DNA of 64,000 bases from Mycolicibacterium phlei (GTDB lineage: Bacteria; Actinomycetota; Actinomycetes; Mycobacteriales; Mycobacteriaceae): positions 1,674,001 to 1,738,000 of the forward strand of contig NZ_CP014475.1 of assembly GCF_001583415.1 (NCBI RefSeq), written 5' to 3'. The notes under the pieces were generated by a model. The model was given only the letters and a program-made list of their open reading frames with translations. It was not told the origin of the DNA and did no database searches. Positions 18,719-28,670 of the stretch are shown here, piece after piece. The position numbers were made by a program, and so were the translations under genes. How positions within the stretch are numbered: position 1 is the first letter of the stretch; every line of letters begins with the position of its first letter.

Positions 18719-18723
18719 ATCGA

Positions 18724-19962
18724 GTGCACTTGCTACGAGGAGCGGTGCGGACCTATGCCTGGGGTTCGCGAACTGCCATTGCGGAATTCACTGGAAGGCC
18801 CAGTCCCACAGCGCATCCCGAGGCCGAGCTGTGGTTCGGTGCGCATCCCGGCGACCCGGCGATGCTGGAGACCGAACACGGGGAGCGCTCCCTGCTCGAT
18901 GCGCTGGCTGATGACCCGGAGGGACAGCTGGGTGCCGTTGTGTGCGCCCGGTTCAACAAGACGCTGCCGTTCCTGGTCAAGGTGCTGGCCGCCGACGAGC
19001 CGCTGTCCCTGCAGGCGCATCCCAGCGCCGAACAGGCCGCCGAGGGCTTCGAGCGGGAGAACAACCTCGGGATCCCGGTCTCGGCACCCAACCGCAACTA
19101 CCGCGATCCCAGCCACAAACCCGAATTGATCGTCGCGCTGGGGCAGTTCGAGGCGCTGGCCGGGTTCCGCCCCGTCGAACGCACCATCGAGCTGATGCGC
19201 GCGCTGGAGGTCACCGACCTCGACCCGTACATCAACCTGCTGTCCGGACAACCCGACGCCGGTGGCCTGCGCGCGGTGTTCACCACCTGGATCACCGCGC
19301 CGCAGCCGGATCTCGACGTCCTGGTGCCCGCCGTCGTCGACGGTGCGATCAACTACGTCCGTTCCGGCGCAACCGAATTCGAGGCCGAGGCGAAGACGGT
19401 CCTGGAGCTCGGCGAACGCTATCCGGGGGACGCCGGGGTGCTGGCCGCGCTGCTGCTCAACCGCATCACCCTGCAGCCGGGGGAGGGCATCTACCTGCCC
19501 GCCGGCAACCTGCACGCCTACCTCAACGGTGTCGGCGTCGAGGTGATGGCCAACTCCGACAACGTCCTGCGCGGCGGGCTGACCCCCAAGCACGTCGACG
19601 TCCCGGAGTTGTTGCGGGTGCTCGACTTCACGCCCGCCGCGGACGTGGTGGTGCACTCGGAGGCGGTGCAGGACGGCACCGCGGACGGCTTGGAGTCGGT
19701 GTATCCGACACCGGCGCCGGAGTTCACGGTGTCGGTGCTGCGTGTGGACGGCGACCACATCGGCCACGAGATCGACGCGCCCGCCCGCAACGACGGTCCG
19801 CAGATCCTGTTGTGCACCGAGGGTTCGACCGTCGTGCACGCCAAGAACGACTCGGTGACGCTGACGCGGGGTTCGGCGGCGTGGGTGGCCGCCGACGACG
19901 GCCCGATCCGGTTGGTCGCCTCGGAGCCGACCACGCTGTTCCGCACGACGGTGGGCATTTAG
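18724..19962 (+). CDS. manA: mannose-6-phosphate isomerase, class I
   Basis: ManA, 412 residues, a zinc enzyme interconverting fructose-6-phosphate and mannose-6-phosphate, the entry point to mannose metabolism. The zinc ligands lie in LQAHPSAEQA (Gln, His), KPELIVAL (Glu) and IYLPAGNLHAYL (His). YAWGS and ELWFGAHP near the N-terminus are family hallmarks. GTG start 5 bp after the preceding gene. The product feeds PmmA in the same operon. Confidence 0.95.
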   Translation: MHLLRGAVRTYAWGSRTAIAEFTGRPSPTAHPEAELWFGAHPGDPAMLETEHGERSLLDALADDPEGQLGAVVCARFNKTLPFLVKVLAADEPLSLQAHPSAEQAAEGFERENNLGIPVSAPNRNYRDPSHKPELIVALGQFEALAGFRPVERTIELMRALEVTDLDPYINLLSGQPDAGGLRAVFTTWITAPQPDLDVLVPAVVDGAINYVRSGATEFEAEAKTVLELGERYPGDAGVLAALLLNRITLQPGEGIYLPAGNLHAYLNGVGVEVMANSDNVLRGGLTPKHVDVPELLRVLDFTPAADVVVHSEAVQDGTADGLESVYPTPAPEFTVSVLRVDGDHIGHEIDAPARNDGPQILLCTEGSTVVHAKNDSVTLTRGSAAWVAADDGPIRLVASEPTTLFRTTVGI

Positions 19963-19978
19963 CCGCGGTCGGTGCGCC

Positions 19979-20935
19979 TCAGTGCGCGGGGGTCGTGTCC
20001 TTCTTGCCGAACGGCAGCAGGTGCATGATCCCCGCCACGATCGTGCCCACCACCAGGCCGACCACCGCCGAGATCGCGGTGTTGACCAGCCAGCCCAGCA
20101 CGCCGCCGACGCCGGGCACCGCGTGGTGCACGGCCTCCTCGAGGTGGTGCACCAGCCCGTAGGGCAGATGCCAGCCCAGCGTGTCGGAGCCCTGCAACAG
20201 GATGTGCCCGCCGACCCACAGCATCGCCACGGTGCCGACCGTCGACAGCGCGGTCAGCAGCCTGGGCATCCCCGCCACCAGACCGCGGCCGAGTCTGCGG
20301 AGCGCCGACGACGACCGCTGTGCGAGGCTGAGCCCGATGTCGTCCATCTTCACGATCAGCGCGACGACGCCGTACACGCCGAGCGTGATCACGATCGCCA
20401 CCACCAACAGGATGATCAGCCGCGGCCAGAACGCTTCGCTGGCAACCTCGTTGAGGGCGATCACCATGATCTCGGCGCTGAGGATGAAGTCGGTGCGGAT
20501 CGCACCGGCGGCCACCCGCTTCTCGGCGTCGGGGCCCACCACCGCGCTCGGCTTGTCGCGGTGACCGGCCTCGCCGTGATGCAGGAACCGGCCCAGCACC
20601 TTCTCCGCACCCTCGAAGCACAGGTAGGTGGCGCCGCACATCAGCAGCGGGGTCAGCAGCCACGGCGCGAACTGGCTGAGCAGCAGCGCCGCGGGCAGGA
20701 TGAACACGATCTTGTTGCGCAGCGACCCGATCGTGATGCGTTTGATGATCGGCAGTTCGCGTTCGGCGGTGATGCCGTGGACGTACTGCGGGGTGACCGC
20801 GGTGTCGTCGACCACGACCCCCGCCGCCTTGGCGGCGGCCCGGCCCGCGGCGGCGCCGATGTCGTCGACCGAGGCGGCCGCCATCCGGGCCAGTGCGGCG
20901 ACGTCGTCGAGCAGCCCGAACAGCCCGGCGCTCAT
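19979..20935 (-). CDS. DUF808 (YedI-like) inner-membrane protein
   Basis: A 318-residue integral membrane protein of the DUF808 family. GLFGLLDDVAALARMAAASVDD at the N-terminus (first part), DDTAVTPQYVHGI, ERELPIIKRITIGSLRNK and CFEGAEK are highly conserved. Several hydrophobic spans follow and the end is Lys-rich (FGKKDTT). I chose the ATG at 20933-20935, the family start, over the longer frame. Function is unknown; the neighbouring convergent manA is unrelated. Confidence 0.88.
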   Translation of the reverse strand: MSAGLFGLLDDVAALARMAAASVDDIGAAAGRAAAKAAGVVVDDTAVTPQYVHGITAERELPIIKRITIGSLRNKIVFILPAALLLSQFAPWLLTPLLMCGATYLCFEGAEKVLGRFLHHGEAGHRDKPSAVVGPDAEKRVAAGAIRTDFILSAEIMVIALNEVASEAFWPRLIILLVVAIVITLGVYGVVALIVKMDDIGLSLAQRSSSALRRLGRGLVAGMPRLLTALSTVGTVAMLWVGGHILLQGSDTLGWHLPYGLVHHLEEAVHHAVPGVGGVLGWLVNTAISAVVGLVVGTIVAGIMHLLPFGKKDTTPAH

Positions 20936-21045
20936 CGCATACCTTCCATGGGGAAAACGTACCTGACCCGGTGTTTCCGACTCGGCCACACCGGGCGCCC
21001 ACTTGTGGGTAGATTTCCGGGACGGACGTCACGAAAGGATGCGCA

Positions 21046-22503
21046 ATGGCTTGGCGCACCAAGTCGGTGGAGCAGTCCATCGCCGACACCGATGAACCGG
21101 ACACACGATTGCGTAAAGACCTGAACTGGTGGGACCTCACCGTCTTCGGGGTCTCCGTGGTGATCGGCGCGGGCATCTTCACCATCACCGCCTCGACCGC
21201 CGGTAACCTCACCGGGCCCGCGATCTCGGTGTCCTTCGTGCTGGCCGCGATCGCCTGCGGCCTGGCCGCGCTGTGCTACGCGGAGTTCGCCTCCACGGTG
21301 CCGGTGGCCGGCAGCGCCTACACGTTCTCCTATGCGACGTTCGGCGAGTTCGTCGCCTGGATCATCGGGTGGGACCTGATCCTGGAGTTCGCGGTCGCCT
21401 CCGCCGTGGTGGCCAAGGGCTGGTCCAGCTACCTGGGCACGGTGTTCGGATTTGGCGGCGGCACAATGGATCTCGGCTCCATCCAGCTGGACTGGGGGGC
21501 GCTGCTGATCATCGGCTTCGTCACCGCGATCCTGGCGTACGGCACCAAGCTCTCGGCCGGGGTCAGCCTGGTCATCACCGCCATCAAGGTCGGCGTGGTG
21601 CTGCTGGTGGTGGCCGTCGGCGCGTTCTACATCAAGGCGTCGAACTACTCGCCGTTCCTGCCGCCCGCCGAGCCCGCCGAGGAGGGGGCCAGCGGCACCG
21701 AGCAGTCGCTGCTGTCGCTGATGTTCGGGGCCGAGGGCAGCCACTACGGCTGGTACGGCCTGCTGGCCGGCGCGTCGATCGTGTTCTTCGCGTTCATCGG
21801 GTTCGACATCGTCGCCACCACCGCCGAGGAGACCCGCAATCCGCAGCGCGACGTGGCCCGCGGCATCCTGTCCTCGCTGGCGATCGTCACGGTGCTCTAC
21901 GTCGCGGTGTCGGTCGTGCTGACCGGCATGGTGCACTACACCGAGCTGCGCGACGCCGGATCCCGGGCCAACCTCGCGACGGCGTTCAGCGCCAACGGGA
22001 TCGACTGGGCGGCCAAGGTCATCTCGATCGGGGCGCTGGCGGGTCTGACCACGGTGGTGATCGTGCTGGTGCTCGGCCAGACCCGGGTGCTGTTCGCGAT
22101 GAGCCGCGACGGTCTGCTGCCGCGCTCGCTGGCCAGGACCGGCAGGCACGGCACCCCGGTGCGGATCACGCTGATCGTCGGTGTGCTGGTGGCCATCACC
22201 GCCTCGGTGTTCCCGGTCGGCAAGCTCGAGGAGATGGTCAACATCGGCACGCTGTTCGCGTTCGTGCTGGTGTCGGGTGGCGTCATCGTGCTGCGCCGCA
22301 CCCGGCCCGACCTCAAGCGCGGCTTCCGCGCGCCGTGGGTGCCGTGGCTGCCGGTCGCCTCGATCGTGGCGTGCGTGTGGCTGATGCTGAACCTCACCGC
22401 TTTGACCTGGATCCGGTTCCTGGTCTGGATGGCGATCGGCGTGGTCGTGTACTTCCTCTACGGCAAGCGCCATTCGGTGCTGGCCGCCCGCTTCGACGGC
22501 TGA
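21046..22503 (+). CDS. APC-family amino-acid permease (cationic amino acid transporter type)
   Basis: A 485-residue transporter with about twelve membrane spans. LTVFGVSVVIGAGIFTI at the first span contains the G-x-G-I-F substrate-binding loop of APC permeases; GFDIVATTAEETRNPQRDV, the conserved loop between spans, and GQTRVLFAMSRDGLLP are typical of the CAT/YfnA subgroup. It corresponds to Rv3253c by recalled position. It probably imports amino acids by proton symport. The specificity cannot be read from the sequence. Confidence 0.88.
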   Translation: MAWRTKSVEQSIADTDEPDTRLRKDLNWWDLTVFGVSVVIGAGIFTITASTAGNLTGPAISVSFVLAAIACGLAALCYAEFASTVPVAGSAYTFSYATFGEFVAWIIGWDLILEFAVASAVVAKGWSSYLGTVFGFGGGTMDLGSIQLDWGALLIIGFVTAILAYGTKLSAGVSLVITAIKVGVVLLVVAVGAFYIKASNYSPFLPPAEPAEEGASGTEQSLLSLMFGAEGSHYGWYGLLAGASIVFFAFIGFDIVATTAEETRNPQRDVARGILSSLAIVTVLYVAVSVVLTGMVHYTELRDAGSRANLATAFSANGIDWAAKVISIGALAGLTTVVIVLVLGQTRVLFAMSRDGLLPRSLARTGRHGTPVRITLIVGVLVAITASVFPVGKLEEMVNIGTLFAFVLVSGGVIVLRRTRPDLKRGFRAPWVPWLPVASIVACVWLMLNLTALTWIRFLVWMAIGVVVYFLYGKRHSVLAARFDG

Positions 22504-22593
22504 CCACGCTTCGCGCGCTCACCCGGGTACGGGCTGACGGCCCACCAGGGTGGGCGCTCGCGGGCCCACAGGGCTTTACAAACATGGTCTTCG

Positions 22594-22626
22594 TGTCTAG
22601 ACAAACGACAAATTCACCCCTATAGT
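22594..22626 (+). promoter_or_regulatory. alkB promoter with palindromic operator over the -35 box
   Basis: TAGACA (22598-22603), a 17-base spacer and TATAGT (22621-22626) form a good SigA-type promoter. TGTCTAGACA (22594-22603) is a perfect 10-bp palindrome covering the -35 element, a position suited to a repressor. The TetR gene alkX at the end of the operon is the natural candidate. The promoter and palindrome are seen; the binding partner is inferred. Confidence 0.6.
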
Positions 22627-22667
22627 CAACCGCAAGCGTGATGGCACTCACTTTCAGGAGGCTTGCG

Positions 22668-23897
22668 GTGACCACACAAGAACTCGACGAGAAACTCGAC
22701 GTCACACAGTGGCGGGACAAGAAGCGCTACCTGTGGCTGATGGGCCTGATCGCCCCCACCGCACTGTTCGTGATGCTGCCGGTGGTGTGGGCGCTCAACC
22801 ACTGGGGCTGGCACGCCGCGGCGCAGGTGCCGTTCTGGATCGGCCCGATCCTGCTGTACATCCTGCTGCCGCTGCTGGACCTCAAGTTCGGGCCGGACGG
22901 CCAGAACCCGCCGGATGAGGTGATGGAGCGGCTGGAGAACGACAAGTACTACCGCTACTGCACCTACGCCTACATCCCGTTTCAGTACGCCAGCGTCATC
23001 GTCGGCGCCTACCTGTTCACCGCCTCCGACCTGAGCTGGCTCGGATTCGACGGTGCGCTGCCCTGGCCGGCCAAGATCGGTCTTGCGCTGTCGGTGGGCG
23101 TGCTCGGCGGCGTCGGCATCAACACCGCCCACGAACTCGGCCACAAGAAGGACTCGCTGGAGCGCTGGCTGTCCAAGATCACCCTGGCGCAGACCTGCTA
23201 CGGCCACTTCTACATCGAGCACAACCGCGGCCACCACGTCCGCGTCGCCACCCCGGAGGACCCGGCGTCGGCGCGCTTCGGCGAGACGTTCTGGGAGTTC
23301 TTGCCGCGCACCGTGTTCGGCTCGCTGAAGTCGGCGTGGCAGCTGGAGGCCAAGCGGCTCGAGCGGGCGGGCAAGAGCAAGTGGCATCCGTCCAACGACG
23401 TGCTCAACGCCTGGGCGATGTCGGCGGTGTTCTACGGCGTGCTGATCGCGATCTTCGGTTGGGGTCTGATCCCGTACATCCTGATCTCGGCGGTGTTCGG
23501 CTTCACGCTGCTGGAGACGGTGAACTACCTCGAGCACTACGGACTGCTGCGGCAGAAGACCGAGTCCGGCCGCTACGAGCGCTGCACCCCCGAGCACAGC
23601 TGGAACTCCGACCACATCGTGACCAACCTGTTCCTGTACCACCTGCAGCGGCACAGCGACCACCACGCCAACCCGACCCGGCGCTACCAGACGCTGCGCA
23701 GCATGGAGGGCGCGCCGAACCTGCCCAGCGGCTACGCGTCGATGATCGCGCTGACGTACTTCCCGCCGCTGTGGCGCAAGGTGATGGACCACCGGGTGCT
23801 CGAGCACTACGGCGGCGACATCACCCGCGTCAACATCCACCCGCGGGTGCGCGACAAGGTGCTGGCCCGCTACGCGCGTTCGGAGGTTGCGGCCTGA
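22668..23897 (+). CDS. alkB: alkane 1-monooxygenase
   Basis: AlkB, 409 residues, an integral-membrane non-haem diiron enzyme hydroxylating the terminal carbon of n-alkanes with O2 and rubredoxin-supplied electrons. The His boxes are present: HELGH (155-159), EHNRGHH (184-190), NYLEHYGL and LQRHSDHH. About six membrane spans occur between and before them. I chose the GTG at 22668 because CAGGAGG lies seven bases upstream; an in-frame ATG at 22638 precedes that site. Operon with the two rubredoxins and alkX. Confidence 0.96.
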   Translation: MTTQELDEKLDVTQWRDKKRYLWLMGLIAPTALFVMLPVVWALNHWGWHAAAQVPFWIGPILLYILLPLLDLKFGPDGQNPPDEVMERLENDKYYRYCTYAYIPFQYASVIVGAYLFTASDLSWLGFDGALPWPAKIGLALSVGVLGGVGINTAHELGHKKDSLERWLSKITLAQTCYGHFYIEHNRGHHVRVATPEDPASARFGETFWEFLPRTVFGSLKSAWQLEAKRLERAGKSKWHPSNDVLNAWAMSAVFYGVLIAIFGWGLIPYILISAVFGFTLLETVNYLEHYGLLRQKTESGRYERCTPEHSWNSDHIVTNLFLYHLQRHSDHHANPTRRYQTLRSMEGAPNLPSGYASMIALTYFPPLWRKVMDHRVLEHYGGDITRVNIHPRVRDKVLARYARSEVAA

Positions 23898-23899
23898 CC

Positions 23900-24073
23900 A
23901 TGAGCGCGTACCGGTGCCCGGTGTGTGACTACGTCTACGACGAGACCAAAGGTGCTGCGCGGGAGGGATTCCCGCCCGGCACCGCCTGGGCCGACGTGCC
24001 CGACGACTGGTGCTGCCCCGACTGCGGGGTGCGCGAGAAGGTCGACTTCGAAGAAATTGGAGTGAAGCAGTGA
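23900..24073 (+). CDS. rubA: rubredoxin (first of pair)
   Basis: A 57-residue rubredoxin that carries electrons to AlkB. Two CxxC motifs, [12 protein letters not shown] and [13 protein letters not shown], bind one iron; the PPGT-x-W-x-D-x-PDDW stretch is the conserved linker. The start ATG is 2 bp after the alkB stop. [10 protein letters not shown], with Arg after the second knuckle, resembles the AlkG1-type form, while the next gene has the CCPDCGAAK type. Which of the two couples to AlkB was not resolved here. Confidence 0.95.
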   Translation: MSAYRCPVCDYVYDETKGAAREGFPPGTAWADVPDDWCCPDCGVREKVDFEEIGVKQ

Positions 24074-24252
24074 GCGACTACCGAGTGTTCGTCTGCGTGC
24101 AGTGCGGCTTCGAGTACGACGAGGCCAAGGGCTGGCCCGAGGAGGGCATCGCCCCCGGCACCCGCTGGGAGGACATCCCCGACGACTGGTGCTGCCCGGA
24201 CTGCGGCGCGGCCAAGACCGATTTCGACATGGTCGAGATCGCCCGTCCGTGA
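24070..24252 (+). CDS. rubB: rubredoxin (second of pair)
   Basis: A 60-residue rubredoxin with [19 protein letters not shown] and [15 protein letters not shown] around the iron site. This is the AlkG2-type sequence that is generally functional in alkane hydroxylation (recalled from work on AlkG families). It starts with GTG overlapping the rubA stop as GTGA, and its own stop overlaps alkX the same way, so all three are translationally coupled. Confidence 0.95.
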   Translation: MSDYRVFVCVQCGFEYDEAKGWPEEGIAPGTRWEDIPDDWCCPDCGAAKTDFDMVEIARP

Positions 24253-24893
24253 CGATTACGCTCGCGCGTGTGAAAGCGCGCGACCGCGCGCAGCGCGTCC
24301 CGTACGCCGAAGCGTCGCGGGCCCTGCTGCGCGACTCCATCCTCGACGGCATGCGGGACCTGCTGCTGACCCGCGACTGGTCGGCGATCACGCTGTCGCA
24401 CGTCGCCAAGGCCGCCGGGATCAGCAGACAGACCATCTACAACGAGTTCGGGTCGCGGCAGGGCCTGGCGCAGGCCTACGCGCTGCGCCTGGCCGACCGC
24501 CTCGTCGACCACGTCGACGACGCCATCAACGGCAACGTCGGCGACATCTACGCCGCCTTCCAGCAGGGCTTCCGCGACTTCTTCACCGAATCGGCCGCCG
24601 ACCCCCTGGTGCAGTCGCTGCTGACCGGCGAGACCAAGCCCGACCTGCTGCAACTGATCACCACCGACAGCGGCCCGATCCTCACGCACTGCAGCCAGCG
24701 CCTCACCGAGACGTTCGTCGGCAGCTGGCTCAAGGCCGACCGCGACGACGCCGGCGTGCTGGCCCGCGCCATCGTCCGGCTGGCCATGAGCTATGTGTCG
24801 ATGCCGCCGGAGGCCGACCACGACGTGGCCGATGACCTGGCCCGATTGATGACGCCGTTCGCTGAACGCTACGGTGTCATGGACACTTCCTAG
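24249..24893 (+). CDS. alkX: TetR-family regulator of the alkane operon
   Basis: A 214-residue TetR regulator. The N-terminal helix-turn-helix (about residues 35-65) reads [23 protein letters not shown]; the C-terminal ligand domain is less conserved. The GTG start overlaps the rubB stop (GTGA), making it the last gene of alkB-rubA-rubB-alkX, as in M. tuberculosis (Rv3249c). It probably represses the operon at the palindrome on the alkB -35 box and releases DNA on binding a fatty acid or alkane product; this last point is inference. Confidence 0.88.
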   Translation: MTITLARVKARDRAQRVPYAEASRALLRDSILDGMRDLLLTRDWSAITLSHVAKAAGISRQTIYNEFGSRQGLAQAYALRLADRLVDHVDDAINGNVGDIYAAFQQGFRDFFTESAADPLVQSLLTGETKPDLLQLITTDSGPILTHCSQRLTETFVGSWLKADRDDAGVLARAIVRLAMSYVSMPPEADHDVADDLARLMTPFAERYGVMDTS

Positions 24894-26485
<1,592 letters not shown>

Positions 26486-26504
26486 GGCCCTTTAGGTTCT
26501 GGTT

Positions 26505-26561
26505 CGAGACTGCGGACAGATCGTCACCAGCCCGGAAACGGGCGATCTGTCCGCAGTTTCG
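26505..26561. repeat. 57-bp long-stem hairpin, copy 1
   Basis: 19-bp arms at 26505-26523 (CGAGACTGCGGACAGATCG) and 26543-26561 pair with one G-T position. The 19-base loop contains its own small hairpin CCCG-GAAA-CGGG (26531-26542). A second element of equal length and matching outer arms lies at 51433-51489. Located 20 bp after sahH, it may act as a terminator, but no long T-run follows; it may instead be a dispersed repeat. Confidence 0.85.
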
Positions 26562-26600
26562 GCGTCTATGGGTCTGGATAGATCTGGATAGGATCGTTGA

Positions 26601-27536
26601 GTGACCTCACCGCCGTTGCCCGACCATCCCGATGCCCTGATCGGTCACGCGCAGGCCATGCTGGAGCGTAACGACTTTCACGGGGCGGCGATGGCGGCGC
26701 ATGCGGCGCTGGCGAGGGTGCCGGGCAGTGAGCACGCCCAGCGCATCTACGCGTTCGCGCTGAACGGGCAGGGACGCACCGCCGAGGCGCTGCAGGTGGC
26801 GTGGCGGTCGGTCACCGAGCATCCGCAGGTGTACCTCGCGCACCACGCATACGCGCGGCTGCTGTTGTCCGCGGGGCAGCCGCAGCAGGCGCTGACGGCG
26901 GCCAACGAGGCGTTGCGGCTCAATCCCGCCGCGGCCGACAACTGGGTGCTGCGCGGGGACGTCTACCGGGCGCTGAACTGGTGGGACCCGGCGGAGGCCG
27001 ACTACCGCGAGGCGCTGCGACTGCAGCCCGACAACGCGGCCGCGCTGAACAACCTCGCGGCCAACCGGTTACAGCGCGGCGGTACCCGCGGGGTGATCGA
27101 CGGGTTCGTCGGTGCGGGCCGGCTCGACCCCGAGGCGGCGGAGGTGGCGCATTACAACATCGGTGCCGCGCTGACGAAGTGGCTGCGGCTGGCGAACACG
27201 TGCGTGATCTTCCTGTTCGTGGCCGCGGGTGTGACGGCGGTGCTGCACGACGAGGGCAAGCCGACCGTGATCCCGAGGATCATCGCCGGCCTGATCGCCG
27301 TGGTATTCGCGGCGGTACTCGTCTGGATCGTGCGGCGCGTGCCGTGGCCGACGTTGCGCGCGGTGGTGGGGCAGCGGAAGATGCTGGCCGCGCGAATGTT
27401 GTTCCTGGTCCTCGCGGTTGTCGCCGGCCTGGGCATCTCGGTGTTCGGACCGAGCACGGTGGCCAGCGCGCTGACTGTCCTGCTGCTGCCGGGCGTCATC
27501 GTGATGACACTGATCAGGTGGTTCACCCCGTACTGA
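26601..27536 (+). CDS. tetratricopeptide-repeat membrane protein
   Basis: A 311-residue protein. The N-terminal half (about 10-185) has at least three TPR-type helix pairs, for example RTAEALQVAWRSVTEHP, PQQALTAANEALRLNP and DPAEADYREALRLQPDNAAA. The C-terminal half contains four hydrophobic spans (about 195-215, 222-240, 262-280 and 285-305). It is likely a membrane-anchored scaffold with a cytoplasmic TPR domain. GTG start. It is not a gene I recall between sahH and tmk in M. tuberculosis. Function unknown. Confidence 0.8.
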   Translation: MTSPPLPDHPDALIGHAQAMLERNDFHGAAMAAHAALARVPGSEHAQRIYAFALNGQGRTAEALQVAWRSVTEHPQVYLAHHAYARLLLSAGQPQQALTAANEALRLNPAAADNWVLRGDVYRALNWWDPAEADYREALRLQPDNAAALNNLAANRLQRGGTRGVIDGFVGAGRLDPEAAEVAHYNIGAALTKWLRLANTCVIFLFVAAGVTAVLHDEGKPTVIPRIIAGLIAVVFAAVLVWIVRRVPWPTLRAVVGQRKMLAARMLFLVLAVVAGLGISVFGPSTVASALTVLLLPGVIVMTLIRWFTPY

Positions 27537-27557
27537 CCGGGGCGGGTTGGGTTGGGT

Positions 27558-28613
27558 TCACCGCATGAGGTACGTGTAGTAGTTGCCGATGCGCTCGAGG
27601 GCCTTGGGGGACAGGTCGGGGTGTCTTGCGTGCATCTCTGCCTCGACATAGTCGCCGGCGTCGTTGAGCGTCATGCGCGACCAGTCAGGGCGAATGCTCA
27701 TGGCCTCATCGAGTAGACGGCGCACGAGCGCTCTGGCGGCCGGCGCGTGGTCGGGGCCGAAGAACTCGTCGAACTCGGCGTCGTTGCTGCCCGGATAGTG
27801 TTTGAGAAACAGTGTGAGAGCTTGGCTCGCGTCGATACCGGAGTTCGCCGCAACCGGGGCAGGCGCCTCGATCACATCGCGTCCGAGGAGAACCCAGTCA
27901 TCGGCGTCGTTGACGACTCGGACACCCGGTATCGCGGGGTTGTTCTTGATCATGTCGACAAGCTGTTCCCACTTGATTCCGCCGTACCGGATGCCGGGAC
28001 GGTTTCGTGTCGTGTAGGTGAGGACCCACCCGTCCCGACCGGCGGCGGGGGAGGTCACCATGACAGGCGAACCGTCTGCGGAATCGGCGAGGTGAAGATA
28101 GATCTCCCTTCCGCGAAGCTGCGTCATCACCGGCTCATACCAGTGCTCGGAGTCCGTTCCCGCGGCTCCGGAGATCGCGCTCTCGAGGTCACCTTCGACG
28201 ACCACCGGATCCGGGATCCGGTCGGCTTCGGGAACCGAGAGGTCCGCCAGGATCACCGGAATCTGGTCACGCGAAATCGGTACCGTCTCGTTTCTCATGT
28301 TCGCGATGACCAACCAGTCCGGACGGACAGTCTCATACGCCGTCCGCAGGATGTCCGACCACTTCGCGGCCAGGAATCGGTCGGGCAGATCAGGGTGGCG
28401 CCTCGAGGTGTACACGACCATCGCTGAACTGCCGTCGTCGAGTCGGCGCAGCCGGGTGGAGACCACAGGTTGGCCGTCGACCTCGGTCTTGGAGCCCACG
28501 TAGTACAACGTCACGCCGTCGAGTGCTCGGAACAGTTCGAGCCGCGCGTGACCCGAACCCGTCTCCCGCGCGGCGGCCGAGAAGATGCGCGCTCGCTGTT
28601 CTTTGTCGGTCAT
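27558..28613 (-). CDS. SseB-like two-domain protein, candidate immunity protein
   Basis: A 351-residue acidic protein without signal peptide or membrane span. It contains two related halves: AAKWSDILRTAYETVRPDWLVIANM... with ISRDQI (about 80-120), and GGIKWEQLVDMIKNNP followed by DDWVLLGRDVI (about 205-250); each resembles the C-terminal part of an SseB domain. A helical tail (about 280-351) follows. It lies 57 bp after the ESX-linked toxin-like gene on the same strand. SseB-like proteins often act as antitoxin or immunity partners of polymorphic toxins, so that role is the leading hypothesis, unproven. Confidence 0.65.
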   Translation of the reverse strand: MTDKEQRARIFSAAARETGSGHARLELFRALDGVTLYYVGSKTEVDGQPVVSTRLRRLDDGSSAMVVYTSRRHPDLPDRFLAAKWSDILRTAYETVRPDWLVIANMRNETVPISRDQIPVILADLSVPEADRIPDPVVVEGDLESAISGAAGTDSEHWYEPVMTQLRGREIYLHLADSADGSPVMVTSPAAGRDGWVLTYTTRNRPGIRYGGIKWEQLVDMIKNNPAIPGVRVVNDADDWVLLGRDVIEAPAPVAANSGIDASQALTLFLKHYPGSNDAEFDEFFGPDHAPAARALVRRLLDEAMSIRPDWSRMTLNDAGDYVEAEMHARHPDLSPKALERIGNYYTYLMR

Positions 28614-28670
28614 GAAGGGGTCCTAAAGTGAGTGGTGCCACAGGATAGTGCGGTATCGGCGGGTTGTTGA

